Of a stretch of DNA of 64,000 nucleotides, positions 25,555 to 32,277 are shown piece after piece. The notes beneath the pieces are model-generated. The model did not search any database. It was not told the DNA's origin and saw only the letters and a list, made by a program, of their open reading frames with translations. Position 1 is the first letter of the stretch, and each line of letters opens with the position of its first letter. Origin of the DNA: Prosthecobacter sp. (GTDB taxonomy: Bacteria > Verrucomicrobiota > Verrucomicrobiia > Verrucomicrobiales > Verrucomicrobiaceae); NCBI GenBank assembly GCA_019186985.1, contig JABARQ010000013.1:1-64000 (forward strand), read 5' to 3'. The translations under genes were made by a program, and so were the position numbers.

Positions 25555-25600
25555 AGCATGAAAAACGCCGATCTTCATCCTTCATCCCTCCTCCTTCAGA
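25550..25600. repeat. Heptamer tract spanning the YhcG stop and hsdS start
   Basis: GATGAAG at 25550-25556 overlaps the YhcG stop and faces four consecutive 7-mers at 25573-25600: CTTCATC, CTTCATC, CCTCCTC, CTTCAGA. The first unit is the exact reverse complement of GATGAAG. The tract supplies the first HsdS residues (MKNADLHPSSLLLQ). It is the same unit length as the arrays at 32053-32153 and 51909-51982. Confidence 0.5.
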
Positions 25601-27096
25601 CTTTCTTCCAAAAGTTCGACCTCTTCGCCGACGCCCCCGATGCGGTGGCGAAGATGCGGGAGCTGGTGCTGGAATGGGCGGCCACTGGCAAGTTGTATCA
25701 CAACGATTCAGTCGAGTGGAAGGAGTGTGTCTTGGCCGACGTGATCGAGCTGATTTCGGGGCAACACCTGCTGGCTCACGAGCACAACGACGAGGGACGA
25801 GGCATTCCATATCTCACCGGTCCATCTGACTTCGGCGAGAAGACTCCAATTCCAACTCGTTGGACCGATCAGCCGAAGGTTACTGCAATGCCTGGCGACA
25901 TCTTGATCACGGTAAAGGGGGCGGGGGTTGGAAAGACAAACCTCCTTGTTGCTCAGCCAACCGCAATAAGTCGCCAGCTCATGGCAATTCGCGTCACCGG
26001 TGCCGATCCTGAATTTGTGCATCTCGTGTTGAAGCGAGCCGCTGAACACTTTCAGAACGCCAAAACTGGCATCGCGATCCCTGGCATCGGGAGAAAAGAG
26101 GTTCTAGGCTTGAAAGTAGTTCTCCCACCCCTCGCCGAGCAGAAGCGGATCGTGGCGAAGGTGGATGAGTTGATGGCGTTGTGTGACCGGCTGGAGGCGC
26201 AGCAGCAGGAAAGGGAGGCGAAGGCCAGCCAGCTCGCCCGCGCCTCGCTGGCCCGCTTCGCCGACGCCCCCACCGCGGCCAACCTGGACTATCTCTTCCA
26301 TTCCTCCTTCAGCATTCCTCCTTCGGATTTGCGGAAGTCCATCCTCACCCTCGCCGTCCAAGGCAAACTCGTCCCCCAAGACCCGAACGACGAACCGGCG
26401 GAGGAAATTGTCCGTCGCACTAAGACCGAATGGCCTGATGCGGTTGAATCGCCAATCGATGAGGCGGAGCTGCCTTGGTCTTTACCCTCGTGTTGGACGT
26501 GGGTTCGACTCGGAGAAATTGCGAACATCAAACACGGATACGCTTTCAGCAGCGAGTCATTCACGTCCGCGCCTACCTCGTATGTGCTCACGACGCCGGG
26601 CAATTTCTACGAGTCGGGCGGCTTCCGTGATCGAGGTGCGAACACCAAGTATTTCAACGGTGAAGTTCCCCCATCGTTCGTGTTCAATGCGGGAGACCTC
26701 ATCATCCCAATGACCGAGCAGGCAGCAGGTTTGCTTGGGAGTCCGGCATTTATCCCAGACGACGGGAAGATTTACCTTCACAATCAACGGCTCGGGAAAA
26801 TGGAGTTCTACTCGGACGAAGTGCTGCCTTCGTATGTGTTTTGGTTCTTCAACGACGATTTCTTTAGGGGTGAACTGGCGCGGACCTGCACGGGAATGAA
26901 GGTGAGGCACACATCACCGAAGCGGATTCTCAAAGTGCCAATCCCACTCCCACCCCTCGCCGAACAACGGCGGATCGTGGCCAAAGTGGAGCAACTGATG
27001 GCCTTGGTGGACGCGTTGGAAACGCAGCTCGCCGCCTCCCGCACCACCGCCGCCAACCTCCTCTCCGCCGTCGTGGCGGAACTCACCGCTGGCTGA
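25558..27096 (+). CDS. hsdS: Type I restriction-modification specificity subunit S
   Basis: A 512-aa DNA-recognition subunit with two target-recognition domains (about 55-185 and 300-460). Each is followed by a conserved helical region: 'LPPLAEQKRIVAKVDELMALCDRLEAQQ' (about 187-215) and 'LPPLAEQRRIVAKVEQLMALVDALETQ' (about 464-490). 'APDAVAKMRELVLEWAATGKL' and 'DLRKSILTLAVQGKL' are the half-repeats before each TRD. It is longer than many HsdS (about 400-450). The first 15 residues fall in a heptamer tract, so the exact start is less certain. Partial copies of its last 150 bases recur at 28055 and 29870. Confidence 0.92.
   Translation: MKNADLHPSSLLLQTFFQKFDLFADAPDAVAKMRELVLEWAATGKLYHNDSVEWKECVLADVIELISGQHLLAHEHNDEGRGIPYLTGPSDFGEKTPIPTRWTDQPKVTAMPGDILITVKGAGVGKTNLLVAQPTAISRQLMAIRVTGADPEFVHLVLKRAAEHFQNAKTGIAIPGIGRKEVLGLKVVLPPLAEQKRIVAKVDELMALCDRLEAQQQEREAKASQLARASLARFADAPTAANLDYLFHSSFSIPPSDLRKSILTLAVQGKLVPQDPNDEPAEEIVRRTKTEWPDAVESPIDEAELPWSLPSCWTWVRLGEIANIKHGYAFSSESFTSAPTSYVLTTPGNFYESGGFRDRGANTKYFNGEVPPSFVFNAGDLIIPMTEQAAGLLGSPAFIPDDGKIYLHNQRLGKMEFYSDEVLPSYVFWFFNDDFFRGELARTCTGMKVRHTSPKRILKVPIPLPPLAEQRRIVAKVEQLMALVDALETQLAASRTTAANLLSAVVAELTAG
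26945..27096 (+). repeat. hsdS 3'-end repeat, copy A (in the intact gene)
   Basis: The last 150 bases of hsdS (coiled-coil C-terminal conserved region and stop) are the parent-like copy of a dispersed repeat. Copy B (28055-28205) differs at about a dozen positions over 147 bases, including a 1-base shift near its left edge. Copy C (29870-29967) is shorter and degraded. Pairs of genes lie between the copies. Confidence 0.85.
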
Positions 27097-27116
27097 GACC
27101 TTTCCCTCCGCCCCGC

Positions 27117-27656
27117 ATGCGCTCCAACGTTCCTGAAAAGCTGCTCCGCCTCATCGACGAGATCGACGAGCACGGCCACGCGAGCCTCCAACGGCTGGCG
27201 GTGCTGACCAAGTGGTTTATGCCAGCGGAGCGACCCGGCACCTTCGGCCTTTGGGTGGCGAAACGGTCGGCCGGGCGAAAAGGCAAGACCACGGGAGAAG
27301 CCGGTGCTTTGCTGGATGAGGCGCGGAAGCTGCTGGGCATCACCTCGACACGGGAAAGCTTTCTCCATCGTCCAGCCCCGCAGGCGGCCGCCTTGCTGCA
27401 CGAGCAGGCCGCCGCGCTGCTCATCTCGATGAAGCCGAATGCCTGCCGGCCTCTCCTGCTGGTGCGGCAGGGGCTGGCGCTCTATCTTGGCCTCGATCAA
27501 GGCCCTGAGGCCGCCTGCGCCCTCGCTACCGCCTTCTGCCAGCATCACGACCCGCGTCTGGGTCAAACCCTCTGCGGCCCGAGTCGAACCAAGCTCTTCG
27601 ACGTCATCGACTTCATGCACCGCATCGAGGCCATCGAAGAAGACGAAGGACGCTGA
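27117..27656 (+). CDS. Uncharacterised 179-aa protein, first cargo gene after hsdS
   Basis: A complete frame starting 20 bases after hsdS, on the same strand and probably in the same transcript. No family was recognised. The protein is helix-rich, without signal peptide or TM segments, and has a basic patch ('KRSAGRKGKTTGEAG') near 50-65. 'RLAVLTKWFMPAERPGTFGLWVAKR' (about 26-50) and 'LLLVRQGLALYLGLDQGPEAA' (about 113-133) are the most ordered segments, ending in an acidic 'IEAIEEDEGR'. Base usage resembles the neighbours. A role with the following DUF3024 gene is a guess from position only. Confidence 0.6.
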   Translation: MRSNVPEKLLRLIDEIDEHGHASLQRLAVLTKWFMPAERPGTFGLWVAKRSAGRKGKTTGEAGALLDEARKLLGITSTRESFLHRPAPQAAALLHEQAAALLISMKPNACRPLLLVRQGLALYLGLDQGPEAACALATAFCQHHDPRLGQTLCGPSRTKLFDVIDFMHRIEAIEEDEGR

Positions 27657-27689
27657 GCGTCTCCAATCCATCCTGCCCCACAAACCGCC

Positions 27690-28040
27690 ATGCCCTTCAC
27701 TGACGACGAACTCACGCAGCACCTGCGAGTGCTGGAGGAATGCTTTTGGTCCCGACGCCGTCCGCCGCTGCATTTGCGCGACAAGGTGCGCGAGGGTCAG
27801 CGCATCCAGGACCGCACCATTGAGCTCTTTCTCGTCCGCCCGGCCTTCCAACGCCCCGGCGAGTGGGTGGAGGAAAGCATCGCCAAGGTCCAAAGCATGG
27901 TTCATCAAGGCGTGTGGCGCATTTTCTGGAAACGAGCGAGCGGCCGCTGGTTCCGCTACCAGCCCTGCCCGGAGACTGCCTCGCTCGATGAAGCGCTCCG
28001 CGTGATCGACGAGGATGCCAGCGGCTGCTTCTTCGGCTGA
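27690..28040 (+). CDS. DUF3024 family protein
   Basis: A 116-aa protein fitting DUF3024: 'RRPPLHLRDKVREGQRIQDRTIELFLVRPAFQRPGEWVEESIAKVQ' then 'VWRIFWKRASGRWFRYQP'. The family pattern is a small beta domain with conserved RP, E.P..W and W..Y; the function is unknown to my knowledge. It is second in the cargo pair between hsdS and its first duplicated tail, with a 33-base gap to the upstream gene and 9 bases to the hsdS-tail frame at 28050. Confidence 0.72.
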   Translation: MPFTDDELTQHLRVLEECFWSRRRPPLHLRDKVREGQRIQDRTIELFLVRPAFQRPGEWVEESIAKVQSMVHQGVWRIFWKRASGRWFRYQPCPETASLDEALRVIDEDASGCFFG

Positions 28041-28049
28041 ACTTTTCCC

Positions 28050-28205
28050 ATGCTCACTCCACCCCTCACCCAACAACGGCGGATCGTGGCCAAAGTGGAG
28101 CAACGGATGGCCTTGGTGGACGGGTTGGAAACGCAGCTCGCCGCCTCCCGCACCACCGCCACGAACCTCCTCTCCGCCCTCGTGGCGGAACTCAAAGCTG
28201 CTTAG
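28050..28205 (+). pseudogene. hsdS tail copy B: 51-codon open fragment of HsdS C-terminus
   Basis: ATG at 28050 opens 51 codons ending in TAG that duplicate the C-terminal conserved region of HsdS: 'QQRRIVAKVEQRMALVDGLETQ', then 'ASRTTATNLLSALVAELKAA'. It differs from the intact gene by a handful of residues (for example L to R, A to G, A to T, V to L, T to K). The frame and stop are preserved, unlike copy C. It lacks any recognition domain, so it is most simply a relic of a second hsdS. It could be translated as a small helical peptide, because it sits between two closely spaced genes. Confidence 0.75.
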
Positions 28206-28206
28206 C

Positions 28207-29010
28207 ATGATCCGCACGCTCCAGTTCACCGGCTTCATCGAGCCCGCCAAGCGCGGGATCACGAAGCCTTTGATCATTCAAGCCAGGAGCCCGGATGGCA
28301 GCCGGGAGACGATCTTTCTCAAAACGAACGCCGGTTATGCGGACAGGCCGCAGTCGGCTGGTATCGAACTCTTCACCACGCTGGTGGCGCGGCGGCTGGG
28401 CTTGACGGCTCCTGAACCGGTGCTGGTGGAGGTGCCGGAAAACGCTGGCCGCCTTGTCCATGATGCTCCCGAGCATGCGGACCTGCTGAGTCGAAGTGCC
28501 GGGCTGAACTTTGGGACGCTGGCGCTGGGGGCGGACTGGAAGGTGTGGCTGCCGGACCTGTCCACCCGCAGCTTCCCCGCCGAGACGGTGGAGACGGTGC
28601 TGGCCTTTGACGGGCTGATGCAGCACACCGACCGGGAAGCCGAGAACCCCAACCTGATGTGGAAGGGCCACGAACTGGCGGTGCTGGATCATGAGAAGGT
28701 CTTTGGCTACCTGACGCTGGCGGAAGGTGATGCGAAGCCCTGGCGGCCTTTTTTCCAAGCACGGCCCTTTGCCCGGCATGTGCTGGCACCGGCCGGTCGC
28801 CGGCTGATGAGCGCGGATTTTGGAAAAGGGATGTGGGAACGCATCCTGGAGCAGGAATTGGGAGGGGGCTTTGACGAGTGCCTGCAAGCTGCCGAGGCGG
28901 CATTTCCCGCCGCCAAAGTGGACTTGGCCCGAATTCGTGCGTATTTAACCGCCCTGGTGACCGATGCCGGGGACTTCTTCGATTACCTCAAAGTGTCTCT
29001 CCAACCATGA
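28207..29010 (+). CDS. HipA-like kinase domain protein
   Basis: A 267-aa protein from the ATG at 28207, one base after the TAG of the hsdS-tail fragment; the longer frame from 28015 is antisense-like junk over the tail. It resembles stand-alone HipA-like kinases: 'ETIFLKTNAG' (possible ATP-binding Lys), 'DGLMQHTDREAENPNLMW' (catalytic-loop D and N) and 'LAVLDHEKVF' (metal-binding Asp). It is shorter than toxin HipA (about 440 aa) and no HipB-like antitoxin is adjacent. It overlaps the DUF3037 gene by 4 bases (ATGA); HipA-like/DUF3037 pairs recur in bacteria. A defence or toxin-antitoxin-like role is inferred. Confidence 0.75.
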   Translation: MIRTLQFTGFIEPAKRGITKPLIIQARSPDGSRETIFLKTNAGYADRPQSAGIELFTTLVARRLGLTAPEPVLVEVPENAGRLVHDAPEHADLLSRSAGLNFGTLALGADWKVWLPDLSTRSFPAETVETVLAFDGLMQHTDREAENPNLMWKGHELAVLDHEKVFGYLTLAEGDAKPWRPFFQARPFARHVLAPAGRRLMSADFGKGMWERILEQELGGGFDECLQAAEAAFPAAKVDLARIRAYLTALVTDAGDFFDYLKVSLQP

Positions 29011-29855
29011 ATGCCCACGACTACAGCTACAGCTTCCTGCGTTACTGCCAGGACCGCGAGGCGGGGGAATTTGCCAACATCGGCGTGCTCTTCTGGTGCC
29101 CGCAGGATCGGTTTCTCGGGTTTCGAGGCAGTCACCGCTATGCCCGGCTGACACATTTCTTCGGGGACCTCGACCGGGATGGTTACCGGCTGCTGGTGGC
29201 CCATGTGGAGCGTCGGTTCGACCAGATGGCGGAAGATGTCGTCAACGGCCTGCCGCTGGACCCGCTGCCCGCCAGCGCCCGTGAACTGGCGACGAAGGTG
29301 GTGCCGGAGGATGACGGAGCGCTGCTCTGGAGTCCGGCCCGTGGTGGCATCACGGCTGATCCGGCTGCTGAGCTGACGTTTGTCTATGACCGTTTCATTG
29401 GAAAGCATCACGAGGTGAAGGAGGCCACGCGCCGGGACGACAGAGAGGTCTTCATCCAGGCCTTCCGCTCGATCTTCACCTCACCCAAGTTGGCTGATCG
29501 GATGCACGAGCATGAAGTGGTGGCCCCGCTGGCCAGCCATGTCTTCAAGCACGCCTGGAAGAACGGCGTGTGGAATGTCTATGAGACGCTGTCCTTTGAC
29601 ATGGCTGATCCGGACTCCATCGAGCGCAAGGCGCACACTTGGTATGGCCGCAGCATGCATCTAGCCCAGGCCAAGGAAGCCCCGAAGCTGCACTATCTGC
29701 TCGGCAGGCCGAGCCTGACGGAAAACGCCCGCCACTATGGCCGGGCCAAGGACATCCTGAACTCTTGTGATGGCATTACGCTCATCGAGGAAGATGAAGC
29801 GGCAGATTTTGGTCGTGACTTGGAAAGCCGTGTGCTGAGCACGGTGCATGAGTGA
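29007..29855 (+). CDS. DUF3037 family protein, partner of the HipA-like kinase
   Basis: A 282-aa protein starting inside the stop of the HipA-like gene. The first 110 residues match DUF3037 ('YSYSFLRYCQDREAGEFANIGVLFWCP', 'RLTHFFGDLDRDGYRLLVAHVERRFDQ'). The remaining 170 residues ('FVYDRFIGKHHEVKEATRRDDREVF') are a typical but uncharacterised C-terminal extension. No signal or TM. Its function is unknown; the tight coupling suggests that it regulates, or is a substrate of, the kinase-like protein. It is followed within 20 bases by the third, decayed hsdS tail. Confidence 0.78.
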   Translation: MNAHDYSYSFLRYCQDREAGEFANIGVLFWCPQDRFLGFRGSHRYARLTHFFGDLDRDGYRLLVAHVERRFDQMAEDVVNGLPLDPLPASARELATKVVPEDDGALLWSPARGGITADPAAELTFVYDRFIGKHHEVKEATRRDDREVFIQAFRSIFTSPKLADRMHEHEVVAPLASHVFKHAWKNGVWNVYETLSFDMADPDSIERKAHTWYGRSMHLAQAKEAPKLHYLLGRPSLTENARHYGRAKDILNSCDGITLIEEDEAADFGRDLESRVLSTVHE

Positions 29856-29869
29856 GAAGGCAGGCAATT

Positions 29870-29967
29870 CAAAGCAACTGATGGCCTTGGTGGACGCGTT
29901 GGAAACGCAGCCCGTTGCCTCCTGCACCACCGTCGCCAACCTCCTCCCCGCTCCTTGTGGCGGAACT
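29870..29967 (+). pseudogene. hsdS tail copy C, degraded
   Basis: About 95 bases matching the hsdS 3' end: codons reading 'QLMALVDALETQ' are exact, then 'PVASCTTVANLLPA' with substitutions and a one-base insertion near 29950 that shifts the frame before the original stop. No start codon or complete frame remains. It marks the right boundary of the HipA-like/DUF3037 pair, about 15 bases after its stop, and the end of the island. About 60 featureless bases follow before the convergent SDR gene. Confidence 0.75.
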
Positions 29968-30030
29968 ACTGTGTGCCGATTGGGTGTGATCCCCAGCTCC
30001 TAGTGCATGGCATCCATCTGGCCCTGAGCT

Positions 30031-30702
30031 TCAGGTCCAGGCGTGGAGGCGGCTGTCGAGTTGGAAGACCTGGCCGCTGACGTGGGGCAGGCTGTCCAGG
30101 AAGGCGATGAAGCGTGCGGCGTCCTGGACGGTGTTCAGACGGCCGAGGGTGTGGGTGGCGAGGATGTGTCGGGCATGGGCCTCGTCCTGGAGCAGGTGGC
30201 GCGTCATCTTGGTGTCGAGGAAACCCGGCAGGACGCAGTTGGCGCGGATGCCGCGCGGGCCGTATTCGGCGGCCAGGGACTGGGTGAGCCCGATCAGGCC
30301 GGCCTTGGCGGCGGCATAATTGGCTTGTCCGGCCGGTCCGTCGAGGGCGCTGAAGGAGCCGATGTGTACCAGGTGGCCGCGGCGCTGCCGGAGCATGATC
30401 TTGAGGGCGGCTTGGGAGCAGAGAAAGGCGCCCTTGAGGTTCACTTCAAGAACCTGCGAAAAATCCTCCTCGCTCATCTTCAGCATGAGGGCATCCCGGG
30501 TGATGCCGGCGGCATAAATCAGAAGATCAAGCTGCGGCAAGGGCGCGAAGGCCCTCTCCACGGAGGCCTTGTCGGTCACGTCCAGCTCCAGCCGGTCCGG
30601 GGCATGCACCTGCCAGCCCTGGCGCTCCAGCTCCGTCTTCAGCGCCATGGCGAGGTCTCCGGCACCGCCGGTGATTAGCGCGACTGGCGGGGCGGTGCTC
30701 AT
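30031..30702 (-). CDS. FabG-like short-chain dehydrogenase/reductase
   Basis: A 223-aa classical SDR. Nucleotide-binding glycine motif TGGAGDLA (about 11-18), 'IYAAG' (NNAG equivalent), Asn in 'EVNLKGAFLCSQAAL', Ser in 'HIGSFSA' and Y-A-A-A-K. The sequence resembles 3-oxoacyl-ACP reductases ('DALMLKMSEEDFSQVLEVNLKGAF'), but the genomic link to an MFS transporter and the absence of fatty-acid genes suggest oxidation or reduction of a transported metabolite. The start overlaps the MFS stop by 4 bases (ATGA). Confidence 0.85.
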   Translation of the reverse strand: MSTAPPVALITGGAGDLAMALKTELERQGWQVHAPDRLELDVTDKASVERAFAPLPQLDLLIYAAGITRDALMLKMSEEDFSQVLEVNLKGAFLCSQAALKIMLRQRRGHLVHIGSFSALDGPAGQANYAAAKAGLIGLTQSLAAEYGPRGIRANCVLPGFLDTKMTRHLLQDEAHARHILATHTLGRLNTVQDAARFIAFLDSLPHVSGQVFQLDSRLHAWT

Positions 30703-32033
30703 GAGCCGCCGTCCTGCGCCGGCTTTGCCTTCGTGCCGAGGCCGAGGAAGAAGAGGATGCTGGAGGAGACCAGCATGGAGCCGCAGAGGACGTAGAAGCC
30801 GTTGTCGAAGGAGCCCGTGGTGGTTTTCACCCAGCCCATCAGGGTCGGGCCGGCGAGGCCGCCCAGGTTGCCGACGGAGTTGATGAGGCCGATGCTGCCG
30901 GCTGCGGCGGCTTCCGCCAGGAACAGGCTGGGCAGCGACCAGAAGGCGGGCATGTACATCTTGAAGCCGGCGAAGGCGACCATGAAGCAGGTGATGGTCA
31001 GCGGCAGATTGCCTTTGGTGAACGGCGCGCAAAGCATGGCGATGGCTCCCATGACAATGGGCAGGCAGGCATGCAGGCGGCGTTCCTGGAAGTGGTCGGA
31101 GCTCCAGCCGCCGAAGAGCTGGCCGCACAGGGCCAGGGTGGGCGGCAGGATGATGAGCCAGGTGAGCTTGTTCATGCTCATCTGGTACCATTCATTGATC
31201 ACGCTGGGCATGAAGAACTCCATGCTGTAGCTGCACATGACCGTGCAGAAATAGGCGGAGCAGAGCAGCAGGACCTTCGGGTGCTGGAAGGCCTCCAGGA
31301 CGGTCATGCGCCTGCCGCGGGTTTTGGCCTGGCGCTCCTTTTCCAGCTCCTGCTCCAGGGCCTCGGCCTCCTCCGGGGTGAGCCACTTCGCCTGGCGGGG
31401 GCGGTCGGTCAGCAGCCAGAGCACGCCGATGCCGAGAAGCACGGCGGGGATGCCCCAGAAGACATAGACCCACTGCCAGCCGACCATGCCGAGCAGGGGC
31501 GGATGGGCGGCGTCCGAACCGATTTTGAGGAGTTCGTTGGAGATCTTCGGGCTGATCATCTGCGCGAAGGGCGTGGCGATGAGGAAGTAGGAGAGCGCCT
31601 TGGCGCGGTCGCGTGAGGTGAACCAGTGGGTCAGGTAGACGATGACGCCGGGGAAGAATCCCGCCTCGGCCAGGCCAAGCAGGAAGCGCACGACATAAAA
31701 ATGGTTGGGCGTCTTCACGCAGGCCGTGAGCGCGGCCATGAGGCCCCAGGAGACCATGATGCGGCAGATCCATTTGCGGGCGCTCCAGCGTTCGACCATC
31801 AGCGTGCCGGGGATTTCCAGGAGGAAGTAGCCGAGGAAGAAGATGCCCGCCCCGAAGCCGATGACCGCGTCCGTGAAGGCCGGCATGTCCTTCACCATGG
31901 TGAGCTTGGCCACCGCCACGTTCTGCCGGTCCACATAGGCGATCATGTAGCTGACAAACAGCACGGGCATCAGGCGGAGGAAGGCCTTGCGACGTGCGCG
32001 GTCGAGCGGTGTGGCGGGGCTTGCGGAGGGCAT
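30699..32033 (-). CDS. MFS transporter, anion:cation symporter (ACS) family
   Basis: A 444-aa, 12-TM permease. 'LFVSYMIAYVDRQNVAVAKLTM' in TM1, 'GAGIFFLGYFLLEIPGTLMVERWSARKWI' and 'RFLLGLAEAGFFPGVIVYLTHWF' are signatures of the ACS family (ExuT/GudP/tartrate-type), which imports organic or sugar acids with protons. A central cytoplasmic loop is Lys/Glu-rich. It is translationally coupled to the downstream SDR, so import and oxidation or reduction of a hydroxy- or sugar acid is a reasonable inference. A heptamer repeat array lies directly upstream, in its promoter region. Confidence 0.88.
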   Translation of the reverse strand: MPSASPATPLDRARRKAFLRLMPVLFVSYMIAYVDRQNVAVAKLTMVKDMPAFTDAVIGFGAGIFFLGYFLLEIPGTLMVERWSARKWICRIMVSWGLMAALTACVKTPNHFYVVRFLLGLAEAGFFPGVIVYLTHWFTSRDRAKALSYFLIATPFAQMISPKISNELLKIGSDAAHPPLLGMVGWQWVYVFWGIPAVLLGIGVLWLLTDRPRQAKWLTPEEAEALEQELEKERQAKTRGRRMTVLEAFQHPKVLLLCSAYFCTVMCSYSMEFFMPSVINEWYQMSMNKLTWLIILPPTLALCGQLFGGWSSDHFQERRLHACLPIVMGAIAMLCAPFTKGNLPLTITCFMVAFAGFKMYMPAFWSLPSLFLAEAAAAGSIGLINSVGNLGGLAGPTLMGWVKTTTGSFDNGFYVLCGSMLVSSSILFFLGLGTKAKPAQDGGS

Positions 32034-32052
32034 GGATGGGGAAGGGAAGATG

Positions 32053-32153
32053 AAATTCGAAATTCGAAATTCGAATGACGAAGAACGAAGAACGAAGAAC
32101 GAAGAACGAAGAACGAAGAACGAAGAACGAAGAACGAAGAACGAAGAACGAAA
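32053..32153. repeat. Heptanucleotide tandem array (AAATTCG x3 then ACGAAGA x about 11)
   Basis: Three units of AAATTCG at about 32053-32075 are followed at once by about 11 units of ACGAAGA (32078-32153), almost without variation. Both have a 7-bp period. The array lies 20 bp upstream of the MFS start and 125 bp upstream of the divergent DUF2157 gene, where length changes could alter promoter spacing. The reverse reading would encode repeated FVLRSSF, but there is no sign of a real gene. It is not a CRISPR array: units are too short and there are no spacers. Confidence 0.9.
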
Positions 32154-32277
32154 AAGGGAGGTGGGATGCTAGCGACTGTGTCGGTGAAGGCCAGACAAAT
32201 AGGCCGGGCTGATGAGGGATTCAGGATTGCCTCACGGATCAAGCACGGGCAGACTGACGTCGGATTTTCAAGAAATC

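Noticed and set aside
32053-32153. Possible CRISPR array
   Set aside because: Units are 7 bp with no spacers and no cas genes are nearby; it is a simple tandem repeat.
31970-32242. Minus-strand frame encoding repeated FVLRSSF
   Set aside because: Product of translating the heptamer array; no start context or conserved domain outside the repeat.
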